A stretch of 64,000 nucleotides of DNA from UTCHB3 sp964531325 (GCA_964531325.1 CAZHCW010000007.1:1-64000); one strand, 5' to 3'; positions 38,506-46,988 are shown, counted from the stretch's first letter. A program made the numbers and translations. The notes: a model not told the origin generated them from the letters alone.

Positions 38506-39510
38506 TTAGTCGATACCCCATGTTAAATAGATGGCACCCCATGTAAATCCTGCACCAAAAGCGGAAAGAATAAGGTTGTCACCTTTTTTCACTTTTCCCT
38601 CTCTGTAATATTCAGCGAGACAGGTGGGAATCGTTCCCGAGGTGGTATTTCCATATTTATGGATATTGATCATAACCTTATCCATGCCGATCCCCATTCG
38701 TTTTGCGGTGGAGTCGATAATGCGCAGATTTGCCTGATGAGGTACAAGCCAGGCGATATCATCCGGCTTAAGATTGTTTTTTTCAACAACTTCAGCAGAA
38801 ACTTCAGCCATCCCAAGCACAGCTCTTTTGTAAACGGCTTTACCCTCCTGATAGAGGTAGTGCATTTTCTTATCGATAGTCTCATGCGTGGGAGGGTTTA
38901 GACTTCCACCTCCTTTCATATTCAAAACCTCTGCACCGGTTCCATCAATATGTAGAATGGAATCTTTTATGCCTAATGTTTTGTCTTCGGTAGCTTCCAA
39001 TAATATAGCACCGGCGGCATCACCAAAGAGGATACAGTTGTTCCTGTCTGAATAGTCAACAATCGAACTCATTTTATCAGCACCGATGACAACAACTTTT
39101 TTGAATGCGCCTGAAGAAATAAAACTTGCGCCTGTTTGAACTGCAAAAAGGAAGCCTGAGCAGGCAGCGGAGAGGTCGAATCCCCAGGCATTTGAAGCGC
39201 CAATTCTCTCCTGAACAAGGCAGGCAGTGGCGGGAAAGAGCATATCAGGGGTAACGGTTGCTATAATAATAACATCAATATCGTTTGGATCAAGTCCGGT
39301 AGTGTCGATAAGATCTTTTAAGGCACCATAAGCCAAATCGCTTGTAGCACCATTTTTTAAAATTCTTCTCTCTTTGATTCCTGTTCTTGAAACAATCCAT
39401 TCATCATTAGTATCGAGATAACTTGAAAAGTAGTCATTATCGAGAATATCATCGGGGACATACATTCCCACGCCGGTAATAACGGCGTTGTATTTGGAGT
39501 TGTTGATCAT
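38506..39510 (-). CDS. fabH: 3-oxoacyl-ACP synthase III (FabH)
   Basis: 334 aa. The Cys nucleophile is in DLSAACSGFLFA, His in VPHQANLRI and Asn in KYGNTTSGTIP, and WIVSRTGIKERR at the N-terminus is characteristic. It starts fatty acid synthesis from acyl-CoA and malonyl-ACP. Its start overlaps the plsX stop by 4 bases, so the two are translationally coupled. Confidence 0.97.
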   Translation of the reverse strand: MINNSKYNAVITGVGMYVPDDILDNDYFSSYLDTNDEWIVSRTGIKERRILKNGATSDLAYGALKDLIDTTGLDPNDIDVIIIATVTPDMLFPATACLVQERIGASNAWGFDLSAACSGFLFAVQTGASFISSGAFKKVVVIGADKMSSIVDYSDRNNCILFGDAAGAILLEATEDKTLGIKDSILHIDGTGAEVLNMKGGGSLNPPTHETIDKKMHYLYQEGKAVYKRAVLGMAEVSAEVVEKNNLKPDDIAWLVPHQANLRIIDSTAKRMGIGMDKVMINIHKYGNTTSGTIPTCLAEYYREGKVKKGDNLILSAFGAGFTWGAIYLTWGID

Positions 39511-40559
39511 TCGGGATTTCCTTCGTTGTGGTCAATATTACGGCTGGCAATTGCCCCGGCAAGTTTGGTTAACAACTCTTTCCGGTGTGCTTCTGCGGCT
39601 TTAAGTACCATGTTCTTAATAGCGAGGGGTGAGCTTGATCCGTGTCCAATAATAGTAATTCCATCAACACCGAGAAGCGGAACACCGCCGTAATTTTCAT
39701 AGTTAAGTTTTGAAAAGATCGCTTTTAACGAGCTTTTGAACAACCCAACCTTGATTTTCTTGAAGATACTTTCATCAGCATATTCCTTTATCAGGTGTTT
39801 AAGCAGATAATTTACACCTTCAGCAAATTTTAGAACGATGTTACCCGTGAAACCATCACAAACTGTAACATCCACATTCCCTTTCAGGATATCTTTCCCT
39901 TCAACATTACCGAGGAAATTTAGACCCAGAGGTTTTATCATTTCGCGGGCTTTTTTCGAGACTTCATTTCCCTTCGATTCTTCTTCACCGACGCTTAAAA
40001 CGCCCACTCTGGGATTTTTAATATTCAGCATTTCTTCGGCATAAATAGAACCAAGCACCGCATATTCAGCGAGATGATGGGCTTTTGAATCAACACTTGC
40101 CCCTGCATCGAAGATGGTACAATAGCCACCGACACACGGCATGAGAGTTCCAATGGTAGGTCTGTCAACCCCTTTGATTTTTCGAAATATTAATACAGAG
40201 AAGGTCATAACAGCACCGGTGTTACCTGCGCTTACAAAAGCATCGGCATTTCCATTTTTTACAAATCGTAAACCTACGGCGAGTGATGAATCCTGTTTTT
40301 CTTTGTATGCCTGAACTGGAGGATCGCTCATGGTAACAACCTGTGAAGCATCAACTATACGGCTTATGTCGAATGAAAGGTTGTTCTCTTTCATCACCGA
40401 TATAATCTTTGCCTTGTCGCCCGCGAGCCACACTTCAAGATTTTTATCGTCAGATTCAGCCGAAATAGCGCCTTTAATTTCGTTTAAGGGCGCAAAATCC
40501 CCACCCATTGCATCGAGCAAAACTCTACACTTGCCGGAGCTGTTTCCGGAGCTCTGCAT
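39507..40559 (-). CDS. plsX: Phosphate acyltransferase PlsX
   Basis: 350 aa. LDAMGGDFAPLNEIKGA at the N-terminus, SAGNTGAVM and VCDGFTGNIVLKFAEG are PlsX signatures. It makes acyl-phosphate from acyl-ACP for membrane phospholipid synthesis. It lies between rpmF (17 bp upstream) and fabH, the common bacterial order. Confidence 0.97.
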   Translation of the reverse strand: MQSSGNSSGKCRVLLDAMGGDFAPLNEIKGAISAESDDKNLEVWLAGDKAKIISVMKENNLSFDISRIVDASQVVTMSDPPVQAYKEKQDSSLAVGLRFVKNGNADAFVSAGNTGAVMTFSVLIFRKIKGVDRPTIGTLMPCVGGYCTIFDAGASVDSKAHHLAEYAVLGSIYAEEMLNIKNPRVGVLSVGEEESKGNEVSKKAREMIKPLGLNFLGNVEGKDILKGNVDVTVCDGFTGNIVLKFAEGVNYLLKHLIKEYADESIFKKIKVGLFKSSLKAIFSKLNYENYGGVPLLGVDGITIIGHGSSSPLAIKNMVLKAAEAHRKELLTKLAGAIASRNIDHNEGNPE

Positions 40560-40576
40560 TAAATGGACCGGTTACA

Positions 40577-40756
40577 TTATTTCTTGGGCAGAAACATCGA
40601 TCTTCCGGCATAATAACCGCAAGAAGGGCAAGCATTGTGGTTTAATTTAACTTCGCCACAATTTGGGCACGAACCAACTGAAGGAGCAACAGCTTTATAG
40701 TGTGTTCTTCTTTTGTCTCTTCTGGTTCTCGACATCTTTCTTTTAGGATTTGGCAT
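40577..40756 (-). CDS. rpmF: 50S ribosomal protein L32
   Basis: A 59-aa ORF from ATG 40756 to TAA 40577, too short for many gene finders. It begins MPNPKRKMSRTRRDKRRTHY, followed by the zinc ribbon with C30, C33, C43 and C46 and the tail GRSMFLPKK. The position between yceD and plsX is the classic one. This is the zinc-binding form of L32. Confidence 0.98.
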   Translation of the reverse strand: MPNPKRKMSRTRRDKRRTHYKAVAPSVGSCPNCGEVKLNHNACPSCGYYAGRSMFLPKK

Positions 40757-40785
40757 CTCTAAGTTCCATCAAATATGGTTAATAA

Positions 40786-41295
40786 TTATTCGTCATTTTC
40801 AAGTTCATCACGCAGTTTTTTAAGATCACCCCAGAGCGGATTAAAATCATCGTTGGAGCATCCACAGCTAACCTCGTTGAGGTCGGCACCACATTTTGGG
40901 CAAAGCCCTTTACATTCTTCCTTACACAATATCTTAAATGGGATATCCAGATAAGCATAATCGTAAATTTCTGTTGAAATGTCAATTTTATCTGCCTCAC
41001 GGGAGAGGTAATTGACATCGGGATCATCAGTTTCTCTGCTCTCTTCATCAAAGAGATAGAGCAATGTAAAGTTGATATCCCGTTGAGAATTGAATTCAGT
41101 GATACACCTGTCGCACTCAAACAGAGCGTTTACCTGCAAATTTACACTTACAAGCAGCTGATGATGCGACTTCTCAAGAGTGACATTTAGTTTGAAATTA
41201 CCGTAAAAAGGGGCTTCCAGACCCAATTCTTCGACCTTACCCGTGAACTCAAGTTCATTGGTTCCTAATTCCAAACCCGAAATCTTAATTTTCAA
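40786..41295 (-). CDS. DUF177/YceD family protein
   Basis: 169 aa. The middle has the DUF177 core (ALFECDRCITEF) and the C-terminus has a cysteine cluster (CKEECKGLCPKCGADLNEV, then SCGCS). YceD proteins are found next to rpmF in most bacteria and affect 23S rRNA accumulation in plants and E. coli. The start appears to be TTG (41295-41293). It is the first gene of the lipid cluster. Confidence 0.93.
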   Translation of the reverse strand: MKIKISGLELGTNELEFTGKVEELGLEAPFYGNFKLNVTLEKSHHQLLVSVNLQVNALFECDRCITEFNSQRDINFTLLYLFDEESRETDDPDVNYLSREADKIDISTEIYDYAYLDIPFKILCKEECKGLCPKCGADLNEVSCGCSNDDFNPLWGDLKKLRDELENDE

Positions 41296-41367
41296 TTCAA
41301 ATAGTCCAAAAAATCGAACTACAAATATACAAATCAGGTGGGTTTATTACAAATTTAAATCGGGGGG

Positions 41368-41399
41368 AGAACTTTAGAACTTTAGAACCTTAGAACTTC
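41368..41399. repeat. Four 8-bp tandem units (AGAACTTT)
   Basis: AGAACTTT, AGAACTTT, AGAACCTT, AGAACTTC in a row upstream of yceD. The last unit continues as AGAACTTCGG, a string also present in the hairpin at 28925-28973. Just after it, 41424-41462 holds degenerate ACGCAGAT/ACGCGGAG-like direct repeats. From there to 41561 no gene is recognised; this stretch would contain the array leader if the array is read left to right. Confidence 0.7.
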
Positions 41400-41561
41400 G
41401 GTGACTTGAGAAAATTTAGTGAGGACGCAGATACACGCAGATGAGACGGAGTTACGCGGAGTAAACCATTTCCATCGAAGATGGATTGATATTCGTAGCA
41501 TCGCCAGCCACAGAAACCAACAAGAGGGCGGTTTTAACCCCGGGATTGGTGTTTACGACAA

Positions 41562-42081
41562 TTCAATCCTTTTACCGAAGGGTTTCCTCGGGTTACAAGG
41601 TCGTTCATATAAGATTCTACTACGATGAACCATTTCTTTTGGGATTAGGGGAAGATTCTCAATCCTTTTCCGAAGGAATTTCTTCGTGTTAAGCAAGGTC
41701 TTTCATCAAACATTTGTCAGGAAACTATGATCAAAATAAAACTTTTAATCTCAATCCTTTTTGTTCCCTGGTGGTAAGTCCAAAGAGCTTTGCAAGGTCG
41801 GTAGTGTTAATTTGAAATAGTTAGTAATAGTATTGCTTATAAAGCCTTAAAACATCTCAATCCTTTAACCGGAGGTTTGCAAGGTCGGATGTTGTGGTAT
41901 TACACAATTTTGAATGAATCGACAATTACAAAATGGTATCAATCCTTTTTGCCGAATGTATTTCTTCGGGGGATTCAAGGTCGTTAGCTTTGTTTTTATT
42001 GCTATTTGTAATAATTACGCCCATTGGGTTGTCTCAATCCTTTTGTAGTTGAGGAATGATAACATTCCTCACAATCAAGGT
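41562..42081 (+). CRISPR. Degenerate CRISPR-like array, six units with conserved ends and variable interiors
   Basis: TCAATCCTTT starts at 41563, 41659, 41751, 41857, 41939 and 42034 (periods 96, 92, 106, 82, 95). Each unit ends in CAAGGTC(G), at 41603, about 41701, 41800, 41887, 41983, and CAAGGT at 42081. Between the ends the interior varies from about 14 to 31 bp. Units 1, 2 and 5 share a core like CCGAAGGnnTTTCTTCGG that folds as a hairpin; unit 4 has a shortened AACC-GGA-GGTT hairpin; unit 3 only a weak CAAA-GAGC-TTTG; unit 6 has an unrelated perfect 9-bp stem, TGAGGAATG-ATAA-CATTCCTCA. The separating segments are 49-56 bp, unlike one another. The TCAATCCTTT start is like repeats of type III systems, and cas6 lies just 3' of the array on the opposite strand. 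Whether it is still functional is unknown. Confidence 0.75.
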
Positions 42082-42147
42082 ATCAAAGAACCAAATTCAT
42101 ATTCAAAAGTTAAACATTCAATCTGAGATAACAAAAAATAGTTAAAA

Positions 42148-43131
42148 TTAATCATTTTTGTTTTCTTCTTCTACCCTGCCATCGCTTACTGTGTATCTCC
42201 CCATTCCAAAGACGGTATGTTTTCCGATTCCCAACAGTGAACCTGTATGGATATATTGTAGCAGCGAATCAGGGACATTAGAGATATTTATATTTCCAAC
42301 AAAACCTCCCATTTTCATTTTTGTTTTTTGTCTGTTGGAATATCTGTTCCAATCGTAAAATCTCAGATTATTTTCAACGACCTCAATTTTATCATACCCC
42401 TCAACACTTTGTAACTCGTTTGAGCCACCACAGTAGAAGTAAGAAATCATTCGGCATCTTCTGATGATGTTTTTTATCAAAAGTGCGGGTGTGATATTCA
42501 TTTTATTCATTACAACTTTTCCATCAGTTTGTAACCTTACCGGAGTAAGGAAATCCAATCTTAAATATGAAGTGTTGGAAGTGGATGGAATTGTAAACAT
42601 ATCATCAGATGTAATCCTATTTCCGGTTGATTCTATTTTCCCAACCGAGGAAGAGAAGACCAATCCCCTTTGGTTTGTGATTGAAACGGACTCCACTCTT
42701 TGAAGCGATACTTTTTGTCGGTTTACGCCCAATCCCCCATCCCCGAGTTTAATAAAAGTGTGGATAAAATAGGGCAGATATTCTGAAGCTGTGCCAAAGA
42801 GGGAAAGTTGAACTTCAAAATGGGAGCCTGCCTTATATTCGTTGTCGGTATCCAATGGAGGATGAATTACAAACGGGTGGGGTATCTTCGCCACACCTTT
42901 TAGGAAAGGTATAGAATGTTCTTTTATTTCAGTTTCAAAATATTTAAAATAGAGACAATGATCTTTCAGGAGGCAGTCAGAGCAATCAGGTTCCTTGGTG
43001 ACACATACTGTATGTCTGAAAGCCCAGCCAAAAGCACCACGGAACACCGAACCCTTATACCCGGGAAGTGAGATATCTTCTTCAGCTTTCAGAATAAAGG
43101 CGAATTTCTTTAAATAAATATTTTCAATCAA
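42148..43131 (-). CDS. cas6: CRISPR-associated endoribonuclease Cas6
   Basis: 327 aa. The N-terminal half has a cysteine cluster (C43, C50, C53, C59; DCSDCLLKDHCLYFKYFE), found in one branch of Cas6 proteins. The C-terminal RAMP domain ends with the glycine-rich loop GSLLGIGKHTVFGMGRYTV. Cas6 cuts pre-crRNA within or just after the repeat hairpin, leaving an 8-nt tag. The start is a TTG (43131-43129). It is convergent with the array (66 bp between) and divergent from cas10, sharing a 143-bp promoter region. Confidence 0.92.
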   Translation of the reverse strand: MIENIYLKKFAFILKAEEDISLPGYKGSVFRGAFGWAFRHTVCVTKEPDCSDCLLKDHCLYFKYFETEIKEHSIPFLKGVAKIPHPFVIHPPLDTDNEYKAGSHFEVQLSLFGTASEYLPYFIHTFIKLGDGGLGVNRQKVSLQRVESVSITNQRGLVFSSSVGKIESTGNRITSDDMFTIPSTSNTSYLRLDFLTPVRLQTDGKVVMNKMNITPALLIKNIIRRCRMISYFYCGGSNELQSVEGYDKIEVVENNLRFYDWNRYSNRQKTKMKMGGFVGNINISNVPDSLLQYIHTGSLLGIGKHTVFGMGRYTVSDGRVEEENKND

Positions 43132-43156
43132 AAAAAACTCTCAATTTAATTGTATT

Positions 43157-43198
43157 CTTTTGGTGGATTCCGAAATTTAAATTAATTTCCACTAAAAG
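43157..43198. promoter_or_regulatory. Inverted repeat in the cas6-cas10 divergent promoter region
   Basis: CTTTTGGTGGA (43157-43167) and TCCACTAAAAG (43188-43198) are inverted copies matching at 10 of 11 positions, centred between the two divergent starts with 20 bp between arms. A further ACTTTTAG follows at about 43208. It could be an operator for a dimeric regulator; no regulator gene is near. Confidence 0.4.
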
Positions 43199-43274
43199 AT
43201 TACCACTACTTTTAGAAAAATACGAAGAATTCAATTTGTAATTGTAAAGATTTATCCAACTTAGAAAACTTTTT

Positions 43275-45737
43275 ATGAATCCGGAAGAAAAAACAATTTT
43301 ATTGGGTGCTTTATTTCATGATATCGGAAAGTTTTCTCAGTGTTGTTCAGTTTCAATGAAAAAGAGCCATCCTGATGCGGGGGCTGAGCTTCTTGTAAAT
43401 CTGAAGTTGCAACTTCTCCCTCTTCTTGATGGAAACGAAATATATTTTAAGAAACTTTGCGACATTGTGATGGATCATCACACTCCTCAAAGTGTGATCC
43501 ATTTAGCCGATAAAATTTCTGCGAATGTTGGAACGGAGAAGGAGTTGGAAACCGAAAAATCTTTTGCCGATAACTTCCCTTTCTTGACATCGGTGTTTTC
43601 TTCAGTAAGATTAAGCTCAAAAAAAGAAATTCCCCCTCATTTTTACAATCAGTGTCGATTGGATTCGGATAAGACACAAAAAATTACCTCTATCAGTAGC
43701 GACTCAACAAACCTTGGCAGATACAATGAAGATTCACTTAAAGAATTTAGTTCTGAACTTCGTCAAATATTATCTTGTTATGGCTCTATCCGCGATTTTG
43801 CTTCTGTTTTTTCCCTCATATTGAAACTTCTCGAAAACTGGCTTTGGTGTGTACCGGATTATACCAACGCATCTCATAGCGACATTTCACTCTATAATCA
43901 CCTGAGAGATACAGCAGGATTTGCACATGTAATTTACCGGACAGAAGAAGGTAATGGGGAAAACAGACAACTTGTTTTGATAGTTTGCGACTTGTCGGAT
44001 ATGCAAAAATATATTGTAAATATGCAGAGTAAAAAACCGGTAAATATTTTGAGGGGCAGATCAATTTTCCTTCAAGCGATGAATAGTATTTTTACACAAA
44101 TTTTCATCAGAAATTTTAACTTGACTGATTCCTCCATTATAATGAACGACGGTGGAAAGTTTTATATTCTTGTTCCGGGAACAGCAGATTTTGAAGTAAT
44201 CTATAAAAAAACAATTATCGAAATCGATAGTCTTCTTTCAGCCAATTTTGATTTTGATCTGAAATTAGCCTCCGGATATACAAAATTTGATTATCATCGT
44301 TTAGCCCGTGGTGAGTTTGGATTTGGAAAGATAATTCAAGATGCATCTTTCGAACTGGAAAGAGGCAGGAACAGGATGTTTGAATCAACTTTCTTTGACG
44401 ATTTTAATGAGCAGAAATTTGTTCTCGATGTCGATTTTATCTCACCGATTGAGGGAACTACAGGGACGGATAGTATAAAATGTGAGGTGACCAACAAACC
44501 AATTAAAAAGGGGAGAGACAGGCAGATACAGGATGAATACGATTCATTTTACACTGATCAACAGGTACTGGGTGAGTATCACATTGGAGGCTCAGACCCC
44601 CAAAAACCGTTAGTCTGTTCGATTAAATTAACGGGCAGTAATTTTGATAAAGTGAAAGTGAATCCACTTGAAGACTTTATTGAAGATGATGTAACATACA
44701 ATGTTATAATTAATGCTTCAATAAAACAACTAATCGCTCAGTTACAACAAAAAAGCTCCGATCAAATTTTCAGACTTTTTAAGAATACTTCTTATATCGG
44801 GATAGCTAATTTTGCATCGACAGGTAAAAAGAGCAACTCGACAGGTGGTGTAATGAGTTTTGAGGAGATGGTGGAATCGAACAAGGGGGCAAAACTTTTA
44901 ACCTTCATAAATGGTGATGTTGACAATTTGGATTTGATTCTGGCAACCGGGCTTAACAGTAGAAATTCTGCTTCACAAACCACAACCATGAACCACCAAC
45001 TCAAATATTTTTTCTCGACAGGATTAAATTCCTTTTTAACTGAAAAATGTGAATCAGGCGACAAAAGAGCCCTGATTGTTTCTGCATATGGGGATGAATT
45101 AATGCTCATAACCCCGCAAAGTTCCTTTCTGACTTTGCTAAACAGCATAAACGACAAGTTTTCACAGTTTGTGTGCAGCAATCCGGAGATTCATCTTTCA
45201 TTTTGCGTAACACACTTTAAACATTCAACGCCCATAATGTTTATTGCCGGATATGCAGAAGATAATTTAAGAAAAATAAAAAGGAATTTCAAGAACCCGG
45301 GACTTTCGAAATCGATACAAGATGATTCTTTTCAGATATCCAAAGATAAATCAGTAGCGATGATATTTGGCACACCTATAAAAAGCGACAGAATTGGAGA
45401 ATTTATGGAGTGGGAGGAAAGAATAATGAGGTGGATAAATCTTTCTCCAAAACCGCTCTTTACCATCGATGCGATAAAATACATTTTAAAAATATCGAAA
45501 CTTATGGATGAATATTATGTAAAGAAGAATTCTGCAGCTTTAATCTGGCACCCCCGGCTTTCATACTACATCAGGAAAAACCTGAATCCAAATTACAATT
45601 TTGAAGATGTGTATGAAGGAGAGTATTACAAAAAGTTCATTTCGCAGATATTAAGCATAGAAAAAGATGATGAATTTGACCTGAAAAATATCCTTCATCC
45701 CTTGATGAATTCTGTGATTTTAAGATTTAAAAATTAG
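43275..45737 (+). CDS. cas10: Type III-A CRISPR effector subunit Cas10 (Csm1)
   Basis: 820 aa. The N-terminal HD nuclease has His15-Asp16 in LLGALFHDIGKF and a second motif VMDHHTP at about 65-71, both intact. The first palm-like domain has IVCDLSDMQKYI and LRGRSIFLQAMN. The second (cyclase) palm has FINGDVDNLDLI with Asp548 and Asp550, but the GGDD motif reads Tyr605-Gly-Asp-Glu608 (SAYGDELML). Cas10 normally cuts DNA with HD and makes cyclic oligoadenylate with GGDD when target RNA is bound. The YGDE form keeps one Asp and a Glu, so cyclase activity is doubtful. It is first in the cas10-csm2-csm3-csm4 operon. Confidence 0.95.
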   Translation: MNPEEKTILLGALFHDIGKFSQCCSVSMKKSHPDAGAELLVNLKLQLLPLLDGNEIYFKKLCDIVMDHHTPQSVIHLADKISANVGTEKELETEKSFADNFPFLTSVFSSVRLSSKKEIPPHFYNQCRLDSDKTQKITSISSDSTNLGRYNEDSLKEFSSELRQILSCYGSIRDFASVFSLILKLLENWLWCVPDYTNASHSDISLYNHLRDTAGFAHVIYRTEEGNGENRQLVLIVCDLSDMQKYIVNMQSKKPVNILRGRSIFLQAMNSIFTQIFIRNFNLTDSSIIMNDGGKFYILVPGTADFEVIYKKTIIEIDSLLSANFDFDLKLASGYTKFDYHRLARGEFGFGKIIQDASFELERGRNRMFESTFFDDFNEQKFVLDVDFISPIEGTTGTDSIKCEVTNKPIKKGRDRQIQDEYDSFYTDQQVLGEYHIGGSDPQKPLVCSIKLTGSNFDKVKVNPLEDFIEDDVTYNVIINASIKQLIAQLQQKSSDQIFRLFKNTSYIGIANFASTGKKSNSTGGVMSFEEMVESNKGAKLLTFINGDVDNLDLILATGLNSRNSASQTTTMNHQLKYFFSTGLNSFLTEKCESGDKRALIVSAYGDELMLITPQSSFLTLLNSINDKFSQFVCSNPEIHLSFCVTHFKHSTPIMFIAGYAEDNLRKIKRNFKNPGLSKSIQDDSFQISKDKSVAMIFGTPIKSDRIGEFMEWEERIMRWINLSPKPLFTIDAIKYILKISKLMDEYYVKKNSAALIWHPRLSYYIRKNLNPNYNFEDVYEGEYYKKFISQILSIEKDDEFDLKNILHPLMNSVILRFKN

Positions 45738-45747
45738 CGGAGAAAGC

Positions 45748-46332
45748 ATGAAACAAGGCAAAATAACAAGTGTTGTTACCGAAAAAAACTTCTTTTTTAT
45801 AGATCGGGATTATTTTTGTCACTTCAACAAGGTTAATTTCATCCCGGCGTTGGATATGGTGGTTGAGTATGAACCAATTGTTGCAATGAATGGAAAGAAA
45901 CAGGCAGAGAATGTTCAAGTTATGGTGATTCTCGATGAGGTAATGGCAGATTATTACTCCTTACTTGAGAAAGGTTATTTCGATGAAAATGGCTTTCTGT
46001 TGGAGGATTTTATCCTTAAATTTCCTCAAAAACTGGCAAGAAGGTTCCAAAGTGACACCAATCTTAACAAACCCACTCAGCTGAGGAAATATTTTGATCA
46101 GATTCAAATCATTGAGGGGAGATACAGGATTAAAAAACAATTTCAATATGTTAGAATCGAATTGAGCAAAATAATCCCGCTTCTTAATTCTTCAAAATCG
46201 AAGGGGCATGTAAGCGAAGAATATTTGGAATTTATGGAGAAGAATATTGAATTGGCGAAGAAGAGCGAAACAAATTTTTTAAATGGATTTATGCCTCATT
46301 TACAATCACTAATTGCCTATTATAAATTTTAA
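45748..46332 (+). CDS. csm2: Csm2 small subunit with N-terminal cold-shock-like domain
   Basis: 194 aa, longer than the usual 120-150 for Csm2. The C-terminal half (about 105-194) is Csm2: TQLRKYFDQIQ, IIPLLNSSKSKG, and the ending FMPHLQSLIAYYKF. The first 60 residues look like an OB-fold cold-shock domain: GKITSVVTEKNFFFIDRDYF, then CHFNKV, DMVVEYEP and GKKQAENVQV, in the order of the CspA pattern G-x-V, FGFI, VFVH, V-x-F and A-x-NV. Csm2 forms the inner filament of the effector and touches target RNA, so an extra RNA-binding domain is plausible. It lies 10 bp after cas10. Confidence 0.88.
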   Translation: MKQGKITSVVTEKNFFFIDRDYFCHFNKVNFIPALDMVVEYEPIVAMNGKKQAENVQVMVILDEVMADYYSLLEKGYFDENGFLLEDFILKFPQKLARRFQSDTNLNKPTQLRKYFDQIQIIEGRYRIKKQFQYVRIELSKIIPLLNSSKSKGHVSEEYLEFMEKNIELAKKSETNFLNGFMPHLQSLIAYYKF

Positions 46333-46344
46333 AGGATATGCAAA

Positions 46345-46980
46345 ATGACACGATTAACTCATTATATAAAAGCAACATCAAAAATTAAATTGATAACAGG
46401 AATGCATATTGGGGGATCGAAAGATGCCATAAAAATTGGAGGAATAGACAATCCCGTGATACGAAATCCTATAACGAATCTACCGTACATACCGGGAAGC
46501 AGTTTAAAAGGGCGTTTCAGAATGGCACTCGAGGTTAAGTATGGCGATACAAACTCTGAACCAAGGGGTGTTGGGCCCTCAATAAACATTAGAAATCAAA
46601 GCCAGGTGGTAAGGTTATTTGGCAGTGGTTCAGCGAAAACAACCGAGGAACCCACCAGGATTATCTTCAGAGACAGCAATCTTTCAGAGGGATTTGAAGA
46701 ATATGCCCAGGGTGAAGAAAAAATTGAAGTTAAGATGGATCGAGCCAAAATGGCAGGGTTCACCGGTGGAAACAGAATACAGGAAAGAATTTCTGCCGGT
46801 GCACAATTCGATTTCGAGGTGATGATAAGGATTTTCGAAAACGATGATGAAGAACTTTTTAAAGAAAGATTAAAAGAGGCGATGAAAATTGTTGAACTGG
46901 AATATCTTGGGGGTTCAGGAACCCGCGGATATGGACAGGTTGAGTTTGATGAAATAAAGTTCGAAAAAATTGAAATTTAA
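46345..46980 (+). CDS. csm3: Csm3, backbone RAMP and target-RNA nuclease
   Basis: 211 aa, normal length. It has MHIGGSKDAIKIGGIDNPVI, where Asp35 fits the catalytic Asp of Csm3, then the signature YIPGSSLKGRFRMALE and a C-terminal glycine-rich loop (YLGGSGTRGYGQVEF). Csm3 copies line the crRNA and cut bound target RNA every 6 nt. The catalytic residue is kept, so RNA cleavage should still be possible. Confidence 0.96.
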   Translation: MTRLTHYIKATSKIKLITGMHIGGSKDAIKIGGIDNPVIRNPITNLPYIPGSSLKGRFRMALEVKYGDTNSEPRGVGPSINIRNQSQVVRLFGSGSAKTTEEPTRIIFRDSNLSEGFEEYAQGEEKIEVKMDRAKMAGFTGGNRIQERISAGAQFDFEVMIRIFENDDEELFKERLKEAMKIVELEYLGGSGTRGYGQVEFDEIKFEKIEI

Positions 46981-46988
46981 TTTTGAAA

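Noticed and set aside
41463..41561. Minus-strand reading with VNTNPGVKTALLLVSVAGDA-like protein sequence left of the array
   Set aside because: Short, no start or domain; likely a non-coding intergenic repeat that happens to be open.
42049..42081. Unit 6 hairpin as a terminator for cas6
   Set aside because: No run of T follows the stem on either strand, and its flanks match the array unit ends, so it is better seen as part of the array.
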